Shown: positions 8,145 through 15,693 of the stretch, piece after piece
How the letters are laid out: each line of letters begins with the position of its first letter
Position numbering within the stretch: position 1 is the first letter of the stretch
Virus record (IMG/VR): IMGVR_UViG_3300025118_005059
Location: 1 to 34,388 of that record
Direction: 5' to 3' (one strand)
Source of the DNA: a virus
DNA: 34,388 nt
Made by a program: the position numbers and the translations under genes
The notes under the pieces: generated by a model
Databases searched by the model: none
Seen by the model: the letters and a program-made list of their open reading frames with translations, nothing else
Told to the model about the DNA's origin: nothing

Positions 8145-8861
8145 ATGAACTGGAAAGAGAGAGAAGAGTTATGGCGGATAGAAAAAGGTAAATATTGTAT
8201 ATTAAATAATGGGTGCTCTCATTCAGCAAAAACTACATCTACTCGAACTTCTTATTGTGATTTTTTACCTGGAGATGTATATAATATTGCTACACCAAAT
8301 TCTGCGATTCAATGTGATACATTAAGAGATTTTTTACATGAAAATAATGATACAATGTTCACACATTACATATATCAAATACCATCTCCGGTTAAGCAGT
8401 TACAATATCTAGGATTAAACGACAATGAACTTTCTGAAACACCTATGGCCATAGTAGCTGATGTACAGAAGCATATTAATATAATTTGTAATCATTATCG
8501 CACTCAAGCAAAGTCTCGTGGCACTTGGGAGTCCCGGATCACAAATCCTATAACTAAAATTATACTTTTACGGTATGAAGAAACTAAATATCCTCTCGTT
8601 TATGAACTTGGCAAAAAAGATGATCCACTCGAGTATTGGTTTTATATTTGCGTTAGATTTTTTGTGTCAACTTTTTATAAAGACTTATTAGATTTAAGAC
8701 GTGGTTTCCATGGAACAAACTTTCATAATGTTAGATATATATATGAAAATGATTTTAATACGGAGCGGTTTAAAGCTAATGGGTGGGCTAATGATGAGTA
8801 CGGTCATCCCAATGAAATAGGCGCTAAAGTAATAGCTGATAAAATTAAGGAATATCTATAA
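8145..8861 (+). CDS. SGNH-hydrolase-like protein, short paralog
   Basis: The 238-residue paralog of the gene at 6579 keeps block I as NNGCSHSA and ends NDEYGHPNEIGAKVIADKIKEYL, nearly identical in style to the paralog's end. The DxxH pair of the longer copy is here D-E-Y-G-H, one residue longer, so the Asp-His geometry may differ (E-Y-G-H would restore the spacing with Glu). It lacks both GC-rich blocks of the longer copy, but has its own extra segment of about 45 residues after IILLRYEE, plus a small GC-rich patch at 8518-8540. The pair probably arose by duplication, with three small ORFs between. Confidence 0.6.
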   Translation: MNWKEREELWRIEKGKYCILNNGCSHSAKTTSTRTSYCDFLPGDVYNIATPNSAIQCDTLRDFLHENNDTMFTHYIYQIPSPVKQLQYLGLNDNELSETPMAIVADVQKHINIICNHYRTQAKSRGTWESRITNPITKIILLRYEETKYPLVYELGKKDDPLEYWFYICVRFFVSTFYKDLLDLRRGFHGTNFHNVRYIYENDFNTERFKANGWANDEYGHPNEIGAKVIADKIKEYL

Positions 8862-8876
8862 AGAGTAAAATATAAC

Positions 8877-8904
8877 TTGATAAAGAGAATTTTTAATATA
8901 TAAT
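8877..8904 (+). promoter_or_regulatory. sigma70-like promoter of queD
   Basis: TTGATA (8877-8882) and TATAAT (8899-8904) are 16 nt apart. Eight nt separate the -10 box from the ATG at 8913, so the transcript would start about two bases before the start codon. It lies in the 51-nt gap between the SGNH paralog and the QueD-like gene and is the best plus-strand promoter in the window. Confidence 0.55.
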
Positions 8905-8912
8905 AAGAATAT

Positions 8913-9401
8913 ATGAGTTTTACCAGTACAAAAATCCTAGAACTTGGTAGTTGTGCATTTAGACAACCTAATGCGAAATCTCATTGTAGGTTTTTGCACG
9001 GATACAGATTAACAGCTAAGTTTTGGTTTGGAGCTAATCAATTAGATGGAAATAATTGGGGTGTAGATTTTGGGAGCCTTAGTCCTTTAAAAAAGCTCCT
9101 TCGAGATCAATTTGATCACACAACGGTTATAGATAAAAATGATCCTTATATTGAGAGTTTTCAAGGTCTCAATGACGCTGATGTATTAGATTTGCGAGTA
9201 ACGGATGGAGTCGGTATTGAAAAATTTGCTCAATATTGCTTTAAAGTAGGTAACGACTTTATTAAAAAGGAATCTGAAGGTAGATGCTGGGTAGATAAAG
9301 TCGAAGTATTTGAACATGAAAACAATTCTGCTATTTATACTGAAAATATAACTACCACTATGAGATTTGCTGATCCTGAAACCGGATACCAAAATGGGTA
9401 A
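8913..9401 (+). CDS. queD: QueD-like 6-carboxytetrahydropterin synthase / PTPS-family protein
   Basis: This would convert dihydroneopterin triphosphate (the FolE product) to 6-carboxy-5,6,7,8-tetrahydropterin. The 162-residue protein shows SHCRFLHGYRL (C25 as catalytic Cys, H29 as a zinc ligand), FDHTTVI (H69) and VEVFEHENNSAIY (E134) in family order. Two of the three usual zinc histidines are not where expected: the N-terminal FSAAH-type motif reads GSCAFRQ, and the HGH motif is HGY (Y31). This form resembles phage PTPS-like proteins as I remember them. It may bind metal differently or have altered chemistry. It starts a plus-strand string with the GKGS ORF and queE. Confidence 0.8.
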   Translation: MSFTSTKILELGSCAFRQPNAKSHCRFLHGYRLTAKFWFGANQLDGNNWGVDFGSLSPLKKLLRDQFDHTTVIDKNDPYIESFQGLNDADVLDLRVTDGVGIEKFAQYCFKVGNDFIKKESEGRCWVDKVEVFEHENNSAIYTENITTTMRFADPETGYQNG

Positions 9402-9549
9402 AGGAAGTAAAAGAAGAAAAGGAGAGAGTACAAGGCGTATTGTATCCAATTGGGACGAAATCGATTGGGGATATATAAAGTTTACTAAAGACGAAGAAGC
9501 CGATAAAAAGAAAGATGATCGAAAAAGAATCAACGATAATGAAAGCTGA
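9394..9549 (+). CDS. small conserved phage protein, MGKGSKRR start
   Basis: A 51-residue hydrophilic protein starts MGKGSKRRKGESTRR, followed by NWDEIDWG and a Lys/Asp-rich tail. Short phage proteins with an MGKGSxRRP-type start and a downstream NWD motif are widespread; function is unknown, though the basic start suggests nucleic-acid binding. The ATG at 9394 overlaps the end of queD by 8 nt and the stop overlaps the start of queE. It sits between two deazaguanine genes, but there is no direct evidence it belongs to that pathway. Confidence 0.65.
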   Translation: MGKGSKRRKGESTRRIVSNWDEIDWGYIKFTKDEEADKKKDDRKRINDNES

Positions 9550-10285
9550 CGGGACTGAGACAATATACTTATCCGACGATAAGATATTTTATACAGTTGA
9601 AGGAGAGGGAGAGTTCATGGGCTACCCCTCTGTGTTTATGCGTCTTTCGATGTGTAATTTAACATGTCAGGGGTTCGCGACAGCAGACTCACCGCACGGT
9701 TGTGATAGTTATATTTCCTGGAGTGTAAAAAATAAGCTTACTCTTAAAGAAGTTTTCGACCTCTTTAAAAGTAGTGGATATAAAGATCATTTATACAACG
9801 GTGCTATATTAAAAATTACTGGAGGTGAGCCTCTAGTACAACAAAAGGCGCTATTAAAGTTTATAGAGTACATGGAGGTTGAATGGGGCTGGATTCCTCG
9901 GATAGATTTTGAAACTAACGCAACTATTCTACCAGATAAAGAATGGACAAGAGTCGGTGCCACTTTTACTACTTCCCCTAAAATGAGTAATAATGGAGAT
10001 CCAGTGGATAGGCGCTATAAGCGTAATGTTTTAGATTGGCACTCTATAAACGGATCTGGTTTTAAGTTTGTCATTGATAAGGAGTCAGATATAGACGAGG
10101 TTTTCGGTAAATATATTACACCGTTTGATATTCCTACAGGTAGAGTATGGTTAATGCCGTGTTGTGGTAGCAGAGAGGAGCATATAGAAAAGGCTCCCAT
10201 GGTTGCTGAACTGGCTAAGAGGTATAGGTTTAATTTTAGTCCTAGATTACATTTATTAATATGGGATATGGCCTTAAAAGTATAG
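9539..10285 (+). CDS. queE: QueE-like 7-carboxy-7-deazaguanine synthase (radical SAM)
   Basis: QueE rearranges 6-carboxytetrahydropterin to 7-carboxy-7-deazaguanine. Seen in the 248 residues: FYTVEGEGEFMGYPSVFMRL (QueE N-terminus), a cysteine set C39, C43 and C55 giving CX3CX11C instead of CX3CX2C, and TGGEPLVQQ (94-102) for SAM binding. QueE enzymes with expanded cluster loops are known, so this is probably functional. The ending PRLHLLIWDM matches the family C-terminus. An alternative ATG at 9515 would add 8 residues; 9539 was chosen because it overlaps the preceding gene less (11 nt). With FolE and the QueD-like protein it completes the route to CDG; QueC is not in this window. Confidence 0.87.
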   Translation: MKADGTETIYLSDDKIFYTVEGEGEFMGYPSVFMRLSMCNLTCQGFATADSPHGCDSYISWSVKNKLTLKEVFDLFKSSGYKDHLYNGAILKITGGEPLVQQKALLKFIEYMEVEWGWIPRIDFETNATILPDKEWTRVGATFTTSPKMSNNGDPVDRRYKRNVLDWHSINGSGFKFVIDKESDIDEVFGKYITPFDIPTGRVWLMPCCGSREEHIEKAPMVAELAKRYRFNFSPRLHLLIWDMALKV

Positions 10286-10305
10286 TTAAATAAATATTAA
10301 ATAAT

Positions 10306-10989
10306 ATGAGAATTGCAATTAGTGGGACTGGGTGTCAAGGTAAAACTACTCTTATAAGAGATTTTCTCGATCAATGGCCTTCTTATACTACATCAAAAAA
10401 AACTTATAGAGACGTTATTAAAGATAATAACCTTTCTCATTCATCAAAAACAAATAAAGACACACAATGGGATGTTCTTAATTTTATGATTGATGAACTA
10501 CAAAAAACTACGAAAGGAGATAAAGTTATTTTCGATAGATGTCCTTTAGATAATTTAGTTTATAGTATCTGGTCAAATGAAAAGAAAAATTCTAATATTA
10601 CAGAGAAATTTATTAAAAAGTGTATACCGTTAGTTAGAGAGAGCTTAAGATTTATTGATATTATATTTTTTACTCCTATTACTAAGGTAGCTCCCGTAGA
10701 AATAGAAGAAGACGATTTAAGGGATTCTGATTTAGATTTTATAGAAGAAGTTGATCATTTATTTAAAGCAGTTCATAGAGATCATCAGACTAATGCTAAG
10801 AGTAGTTTTTTTGTTGATGATGATAAGCCTGCTATGCTTGAAGTATTTGGAAATAGAAGAGAGCGTATAGAAATAATTAAATTATATCTTGATAAAGATG
10901 GTGATTTTATACAGCCTGGTAATATTCTTGATGAAGAAACATTACATGAAATGGAAAAGATGAAGAAAGCCTTTAATGTAAAAGATTAA
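10306..10989 (+). CDS. P-loop ATPase/kinase (AAA_28/NadR-like)
   Basis: A 227-residue protein begins with strand MRIAISG and Walker A GTGCQGKT (7-14), followed by VIFDRCPLDNLVY (74-86), the DR-containing motif seen in nucleoside- and nucleotide-kinase-like P-loop proteins. Such AAA_28 or NadR-like ATPases are common in T4-like marine phages. Substrate unknown; a nucleotide or nucleoside kinase role is possible. A long acidic insert (EIEEDDLRDSDLDF, about 131-144) precedes the C-terminal helices. It starts 20 nt after queE in AT-rich leader DNA without a Shine-Dalgarno sequence. Confidence 0.68.
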   Translation: MRIAISGTGCQGKTTLIRDFLDQWPSYTTSKKTYRDVIKDNNLSHSSKTNKDTQWDVLNFMIDELQKTTKGDKVIFDRCPLDNLVYSIWSNEKKNSNITEKFIKKCIPLVRESLRFIDIIFFTPITKVAPVEIEEDDLRDSDLDFIEEVDHLFKAVHRDHQTNAKSSFFVDDDKPAMLEVFGNRRERIEIIKLYLDKDGDFIQPGNILDEETLHEMEKMKKAFNVKD

Positions 10990-11000
10990 ATAATTATATG
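10985..11000 (+). repeat. 16-nt start-region repeat
   Basis: ATTAAATAATTATATG occurs here and at 6566-6581, each time ending in the ATG of a plus-strand gene. Related strings lie before the ATG of other non-overlapping genes (ATTAAATAATATG at 10306; on the minus strand TAAATAATTATACATG before 33314). It may be a shared promoter or translation-start element. Confidence 0.45.
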
Positions 11001-11189
11001 ACCGATTATGATAAATTATGTGAGAGATATATGACGAGACAAGTCCGGTCTTTTTATCCTCGTAAATTTGAACTCTCACGTGAGTTTATTGAAGCATTTA
11101 AATTAGAATATTCAAGATTATCTGAATCTGGTCAAAATAGAAGAACTCTCTTAGAGAGGATACGTAAAGCATTATCCTTTCACCTTTAA
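10998..11189 (+). CDS. small hypothetical protein, Arg/Tyr-rich
   Basis: I do not recognise this 63-residue protein. It is basic, with Arg/Tyr/Phe-rich MTRQVRSFYPRKFELSREF and a helical C-terminus ending SFHL. The ATG sits in ATTAAATAATTATATG, the same 16 nt that precedes the SGNH gene at 6579, which supports a genuine start. The 3' end overlaps convergent phoH by 18 nt. Confidence 0.5.
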   Translation: MTDYDKLCERYMTRQVRSFYPRKFELSREFIEAFKLEYSRLSESGQNRRTLLERIRKALSFHL

Positions 11190-11972
11190 TGTTTGTAATA
11201 CTCTAACAATATACTTAAGTATTTCAGATCTTACAATATCTAATTCATCAAACTTAAACGTATATATGCCATGATCGTAAGATTCTTTTTTATCAAAAGC
11301 ATTTATAATTGATTTAAAACCAGATTTAGTTCCTATATCACTCTGTTGAGTGTCACCAGTAACTATATATTTTGTACCTTCACCAAACCTTGTTAATATT
11401 GTAGTTAGCTCTACTTGTGTTAAATTTTGAGCCTCATCTACAATAACACATGCATTATTAAACGTTAATCCGCGGACATAATTAACAGGTACACATTTGA
11501 TATACTCTTCTGCTATTAAGCTAGATGCTATTGATTTATCGATAAATTCAGTTAATTTTTCAAATAAAGGAAAACACCATGGTAAAAATTTCTCATCTAC
11601 TTCCCCAGGTAAAGACCCCATACTCTTTGAAGCAGACTCTACAATACTTCTAATATAAACAATTTCTTGTATTTTGTGCGTACGTAATAACTGTAATGCT
11701 ATATATACTGAAAGATATGTTTTTGCTGACCCAGCTGGGCCGTCGACAACTGCCATTTTACAAGTATCTTTAAAGCAAGTTTCGAGAAACCTGTCATGTA
11801 CGGGAGTTATTTCGTATTTTTGTTTTACATCAAAATCTAAGAATCTATTTTCTTGTATGCTTTCTTCAATTTCGTTATTCTTTATTACTGTTTTTCTACT
11901 AACTCGACGTCCGCTAAGCGCAGTCTTCTTAGTTGAGTTAGAAACCGACGTAACACGTCCTTTTCTAGCCAT
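11172..11972 (-). CDS. phoH: PhoH-like P-loop ATPase
   Basis: PhoH-family ATPases are common in marine phages; their role is unsettled (RNA metabolism or phosphate stress are proposed). Visible motifs in the 266 residues are Walker A GPAGSAKT (78-85), VIVDEAQNLT (176-185, Walker B) and VTGDTQQSD (204-212). The first ~45 residues are a basic Ser/Thr/Arg/Lys extension before the ATPase domain. It is transcribed alone on the minus strand, divergent from the glycan cluster with a 47-bp gap. A TTGACA -35-like box is present upstream, but no convincing -10 box at the right spacing. Confidence 0.9.
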   Translation of the reverse strand: MARKGRVTSVSNSTKKTALSGRRVSRKTVIKNNEIEESIQENRFLDFDVKQKYEITPVHDRFLETCFKDTCKMAVVDGPAGSAKTYLSVYIALQLLRTHKIQEIVYIRSIVESASKSMGSLPGEVDEKFLPWCFPLFEKLTEFIDKSIASSLIAEEYIKCVPVNYVRGLTFNNACVIVDEAQNLTQVELTTILTRFGEGTKYIVTGDTQQSDIGTKSGFKSIINAFDKKESYDHGIYTFKFDELDIVRSEILKYIVRVLQTLKVKG

Positions 11973-12019
11973 ATCTTTAACTATTTAATGGATTTATGTC
12001 AATTATAAACTAAAATATT

Positions 12020-12877
12020 ATGGTGGATATATTGCTATCATGTTTGACGTTCAAGGAATATACAGGTTCCGAGATTTATTTTTATGAAATAGCCACCGCA
12101 CTACATAAAGCAGGTCATAATGTACATCTCTTCTCACCTATTCATGGGTCACCTCTCACTGATAAAATAGACAATGTATTTTTCGCAGATAGATATAGTG
12201 TAGATAACATGCAATACGATATAGTTATATTTTCACATGGAAATGTTATATGGGATTACATAAAAAATGTTAAGGCAAAAAAATTTATAAATGTTGTTCA
12301 TTCAGAAGTACTAGAATTAGAAGAACCACTTATTAATTCAAAAGTAGATTTATATGTAGGCATAAGACCATCAATTGTTGAGTTTATTAAAAGTAAAATA
12401 ACTCCTACACACCAGTTTCAACTGGACTTCTGTCAAGTTGAATTAATATATAATCCATTTGATTTCGATAGATTTAATTCTAAAAAATGTAAGAAGAATA
12501 ATAAAAAAGATAAAACAGTCCTCTTTCCAGGAAGCTTGGATTATTTGCGATATAAACCGTTAAGATATTTACTTGATCTCTCCGAAAAACAAAATTTTAA
12601 AGTTATACACGTTGGTAGAAACGACTATTCTATAGTACACCCTAATTTTATTACCTATGAGCCCGCTTGGAACGTGGAAAAATATTATAAAAAATGTGAT
12701 ATTGTATCAGGTATATTTTTAGGCCGAACTTCTATAGAGGGACTATTATGCGGTAAAAAGATATTACAATTTGATGTTGATAATAAAGGTAATATAAAAC
12801 AAGTATATTGGCATACTGAAGATAATTTACAAAAATTTAATAAACATACAATAGCAAAACAACTTCTTTGTGAATAA
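12020..12877 (+). CDS. GT4-like glycosyltransferase (GT-B fold)
   Basis: This is the first gene of the sugar cluster. The 285-residue protein has a GT-B layout: the N-terminal TGSEIYFYEIATALHKAGHNV (about 15-35) is typical of GT4 acceptor domains; YNPFD (144-148) precedes the linker; VLFPGSLDYLRYKPL starts the donor domain; GIFLGRTSIEGLLCGK (231-246) is a degenerate form of the EX7E nucleotide-sugar motif. It is shorter than usual GT4 enzymes (350-400). Donor and acceptor are unknown. A TATAAA box ends 10 nt before the ATG. The next gene overlaps by 8 nt. Confidence 0.78.
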   Translation: MVDILLSCLTFKEYTGSEIYFYEIATALHKAGHNVHLFSPIHGSPLTDKIDNVFFADRYSVDNMQYDIVIFSHGNVIWDYIKNVKAKKFINVVHSEVLELEEPLINSKVDLYVGIRPSIVEFIKSKITPTHQFQLDFCQVELIYNPFDFDRFNSKKCKKNNKKDKTVLFPGSLDYLRYKPLRYLLDLSEKQNFKVIHVGRNDYSIVHPNFITYEPAWNVEKYYKKCDIVSGIFLGRTSIEGLLCGKKILQFDVDNKGNIKQVYWHTEDNLQKFNKHTIAKQLLCE

Positions 12878-14630
12878 GAAAATACATATAGTTTTAAGTT
12901 ACAAAAATAGAAAGACTCAATTTCTTTATACATTAAAAAAATTAGATGAATTTAATTTTTTAGATAAGTCCACAAATAGATTAACAGTCATAGTTGTTGA
13001 TGACGGTAGTGATGATGATAATAGATTAGAGGATATTATAGATAATTATAATTTTAAAATAACTTTATTTAGAATAGAGCCTGAACAAAAAACTTGGGAA
13101 AATTATACTTGTGTACAATATAATATAGGATTTCGCTTAATTGACGGTAACGATGATGATCTTGTAATTTTACAAAACCCTGAATGTGTACATAAAGGTA
13201 ATATTTTAAAATATTCTTTAGATAATGTAACTCATAAAGATTATCTTGTATATAGCTGTATTAACTTATTTGAAAAGCAAACTCAAAGTATACTGACAAC
13301 AGATACTTGTCAGCTTGGCCCGGACCACGTCGGTCCTGAAGGATCGCGAGGTATTCTAGTAGGCGGTATTGACTGGTATGTTCATCCAAAGTGGAATCCT
13401 AGATATTTTCATTTTTGCAGTTGTATGACGTATAAAAATTTAAAAAAACTTAACGGTTTTGATATGAGATTTATATACGGTCATGCATTTGATGATGATG
13501 AACTTGCTTTAAGAATTGAGAGGTTAGGTTTAAATAGAAAAATTATTTTAGATCCGTATGTTTGTCATTTATATCATAAAAGGTACGATCCAACCCCAGA
13601 TGATGAAAAACGGTGGTCTAGTCTGTTTTATAATAGAGACTTATTTGAAGGTATAAAAAAATCAGATACTGAAACTTATGCAGTTAATAAAAATACTTTA
13701 TTTGGCCTACCTGACGACATTACTACTATATTTTCCCAAGATTGGGGGTTTGATAAGATTCCTAATCTTGAATTAGTTACAACAAAAATACCAAAAATTG
13801 CTAATTTTTATTGGGGTGGAGATAAGATGTCTTTTTTGCGCTATTTGACTCTTTTTTCTTTTGTGAAATATAATCCAGAATGGGAAGTTCGGTTATATGT
13901 ACCACGTAAACCTTCGAATAGTACAGGTAATGATGGTATTCATTCTTGGAAAGATCAAGTTGACGATAAAGATTACCTTAAACTCTTACCGAAGGAAGTA
14001 AAAATAATTAAAGCGGATTTTGCAAACAGCTTCATAGGAGATGACGCACCTGAAGCACATAGATCTGATCTGTTAGGGTGGCAAATATTATCTACCACAG
14101 GAGGTCTTTGGTGTGATATGGATATTTTATTTTGTAAACCAGTCATTCCAATTGATGGCTCTCAGGTATTTTATTCTCACGATACATTTATATGTTTTGA
14201 CGACAGAACTCAGTCAATACCTATAGGATTCTTTTTCTCTAGTCCAAAAAATCAAGCTTTTAAAACGGTATTACAGGCAAGTAAGAGACTTTATGATAAA
14301 AACGATTATCAATGTATAGGTACTAAAGCCATATCTTCTGTATTTGATAGTTTTGAAGACTGTAAGCGAAAATTCCCTGGCTTAAACATTGCAGCTATAA
14401 ATCACGACGTCGTGTATAGGTATGATTTTTTAAATTTAGATAAATTATATAAAGAAAATAATTTCTCTCACATACTTCATAGTCAGGAGAGTGTAGGAAT
14501 TCACTGGTACGGAGGACATCCACTAAGCCAGGAGTTTAATAATAAAATTAATATAGATAATTATGATAAATTAGAACTTAATACTATTACTGCAGCAATA
14601 AAATATTTGAATATAAAAGAAAATGAGTAA
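12870..14630 (+). CDS. two-domain glycosyltransferase: GT2-type plus GT32-type
   Basis: A 586-residue fusion. Residues 1-~260 are GT2-like: IVVDDGSDD (41-49), then NGFDMRFIYGHAFDDDELALRIE (195-217), as in galactosyl-transferase-like GT2 domains. Residues ~305-586 resemble the DXD sugar-binding GT32 family: KIANFYWGG, then AHRSDLLGWQILSTTGGLWCDMDILF with D416-M-D418 as the metal-binding DXD, and a C-terminal GIHWYGGHPLS. The protein could therefore add two consecutive sugars. It starts at GTG (12870), overlapping the previous stop by 8 nt. A GC-rich patch at 13312-13362 encodes QLGPDHVGPEGSRG between the GT2 motifs. Confidence 0.8.
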   Translation: MNKKIHIVLSYKNRKTQFLYTLKKLDEFNFLDKSTNRLTVIVVDDGSDDDNRLEDIIDNYNFKITLFRIEPEQKTWENYTCVQYNIGFRLIDGNDDDLVILQNPECVHKGNILKYSLDNVTHKDYLVYSCINLFEKQTQSILTTDTCQLGPDHVGPEGSRGILVGGIDWYVHPKWNPRYFHFCSCMTYKNLKKLNGFDMRFIYGHAFDDDELALRIERLGLNRKIILDPYVCHLYHKRYDPTPDDEKRWSSLFYNRDLFEGIKKSDTETYAVNKNTLFGLPDDITTIFSQDWGFDKIPNLELVTTKIPKIANFYWGGDKMSFLRYLTLFSFVKYNPEWEVRLYVPRKPSNSTGNDGIHSWKDQVDDKDYLKLLPKEVKIIKADFANSFIGDDAPEAHRSDLLGWQILSTTGGLWCDMDILFCKPVIPIDGSQVFYSHDTFICFDDRTQSIPIGFFFSSPKNQAFKTVLQASKRLYDKNDYQCIGTKAISSVFDSFEDCKRKFPGLNIAAINHDVVYRYDFLNLDKLYKENNFSHILHSQESVGIHWYGGHPLSQEFNNKINIDNYDKLELNTITAAIKYLNIKENE

Positions 14631-15693
14631 AAAAACTATTATAACGGTTACTGGTATCAGGCCAGATTTTATAAGAATGTCTGAAATATTTAGATGTTTA
14701 GATGAAGATAAAGATATTAATCATATCTTAATACATACCGGTCAACATTATGATAAATTATTATCAGATGTTTTTTTTGATGATCTAGATATAAGACAAC
14801 CGGATTATAATTTAGAAGTAGGTTCCTCCGATAAAAAGCATTATCATCAACAAGCTGAGCTCGGCCCAAAAATGATTGAAACTATAGAAAAAAATAACTT
14901 AAACCCGGATATAATATTATTCTTAGGTGATAGTAATTCTATTCTCGCATCAGTACCTCTTAAAAAAGAAGGTTATAAAATTGGTCATATCGAAGCCGCG
15001 ATGAGAAGTTATGATGAAAGGATGTTAGAAGAGATTAATCGTAAAGTTTGTGACCATGTCAGTGATATATTATTTGTATATCATGATAATTATAAGCAAA
15101 AAGCTTTAAGAGAAGGAATTCCTGAGAATAGAATACACGTAATAGGAAATACAATAGTTGAGCCGCTGCTTAAATTAGCAGAAAATACTCCTAAGAGTAA
15201 CAAGCATATTCTTCTTGATATTCACCGCCCGGAGAATTTTAAATATAGAGATAGAATGGAAAAAATATTAAACTATGCTAATTCTTGTATACGTGAATTT
15301 CAAATACCAGTTAAAATGCTTTTATTTAATAGAACAATAAAAGCAATTGAGGATTATAAGTTAAATTTAGGAGATATAGAATTAATACCGCTTATGGGAT
15401 ATAAGGATTTTATTAAGTTTCAACAAGAATGTAAATTTATAATAAGTGACAGCGGAACTGCACAAGAAGAGCCAGCTTTATTACATATTCCTGTAGTTGT
15501 ACCTAGAGATGTCACCGAGCGACCTGAATCGGTAGAAAATAATTGTAGCTTTATGTTATCGCTAGCGGCACAGGATCATTTAACTACTTCTTTTAAATGG
15601 CTTTCTTCAAAAAAACCGAATTCAATAGAGTGGCTAGGAGACGGTACTACTAGTCATCGTGTATTAACGGTACTAAAGACAGCTTTAAGATGA
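14623..15693 (+). CDS. UDP-N-acetylhexosamine 2-epimerase (WecB/CapG-like)
   Basis: It should interconvert C2 epimers of a UDP-N-acetylhexosamine. The 356 residues align with WecB-type enzymes: GIRPD (11-15), TGQHYD (39-44), GDSNS (102-106), HIEAAMRS (122-129), EEINRKVCDH (136-145), HRPEN (201-205) and SDSGTAQEE (275-283). Candidates for the WecB catalytic residues are D103, E124, E136/E137 and H201. GIRPDFIRMS replaces the usual GTRPEAIKM. A 4,6-dehydratase-like SDR and an RmlD-like reductase follow within 2 kb, so the CapG/WbjD role (last step to UDP-L-FucNAc) or WbvD role (UDP-L-RhaNAc to L-QuiNAc) is as likely as UDP-ManNAc formation. Confidence 0.9.
   Translation: MSKKTIITVTGIRPDFIRMSEIFRCLDEDKDINHILIHTGQHYDKLLSDVFFDDLDIRQPDYNLEVGSSDKKHYHQQAELGPKMIETIEKNNLNPDIILFLGDSNSILASVPLKKEGYKIGHIEAAMRSYDERMLEEINRKVCDHVSDILFVYHDNYKQKALREGIPENRIHVIGNTIVEPLLKLAENTPKSNKHILLDIHRPENFKYRDRMEKILNYANSCIREFQIPVKMLLFNRTIKAIEDYKLNLGDIELIPLMGYKDFIKFQQECKFIISDSGTAQEEPALLHIPVVVPRDVTERPESVENNCSFMLSLAAQDHLTTSFKWLSSKKPNSIEWLGDGTTSHRVLTVLKTALR

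Noticed and set aside
9186-9563. Minus-strand ORF of 125 codons across the queD-GKGS-queE junction.
   Set aside because: Ser/Leu/Phe-rich antisense shadow of three plus-strand genes with clear family motifs.
11146-11158. CTCTC-TTA-GAGAG hairpin near the end of the small ORF before phoH.
   Set aside because: Only 5 bp, no following T-run, and within coding sequence; not a credible terminator.
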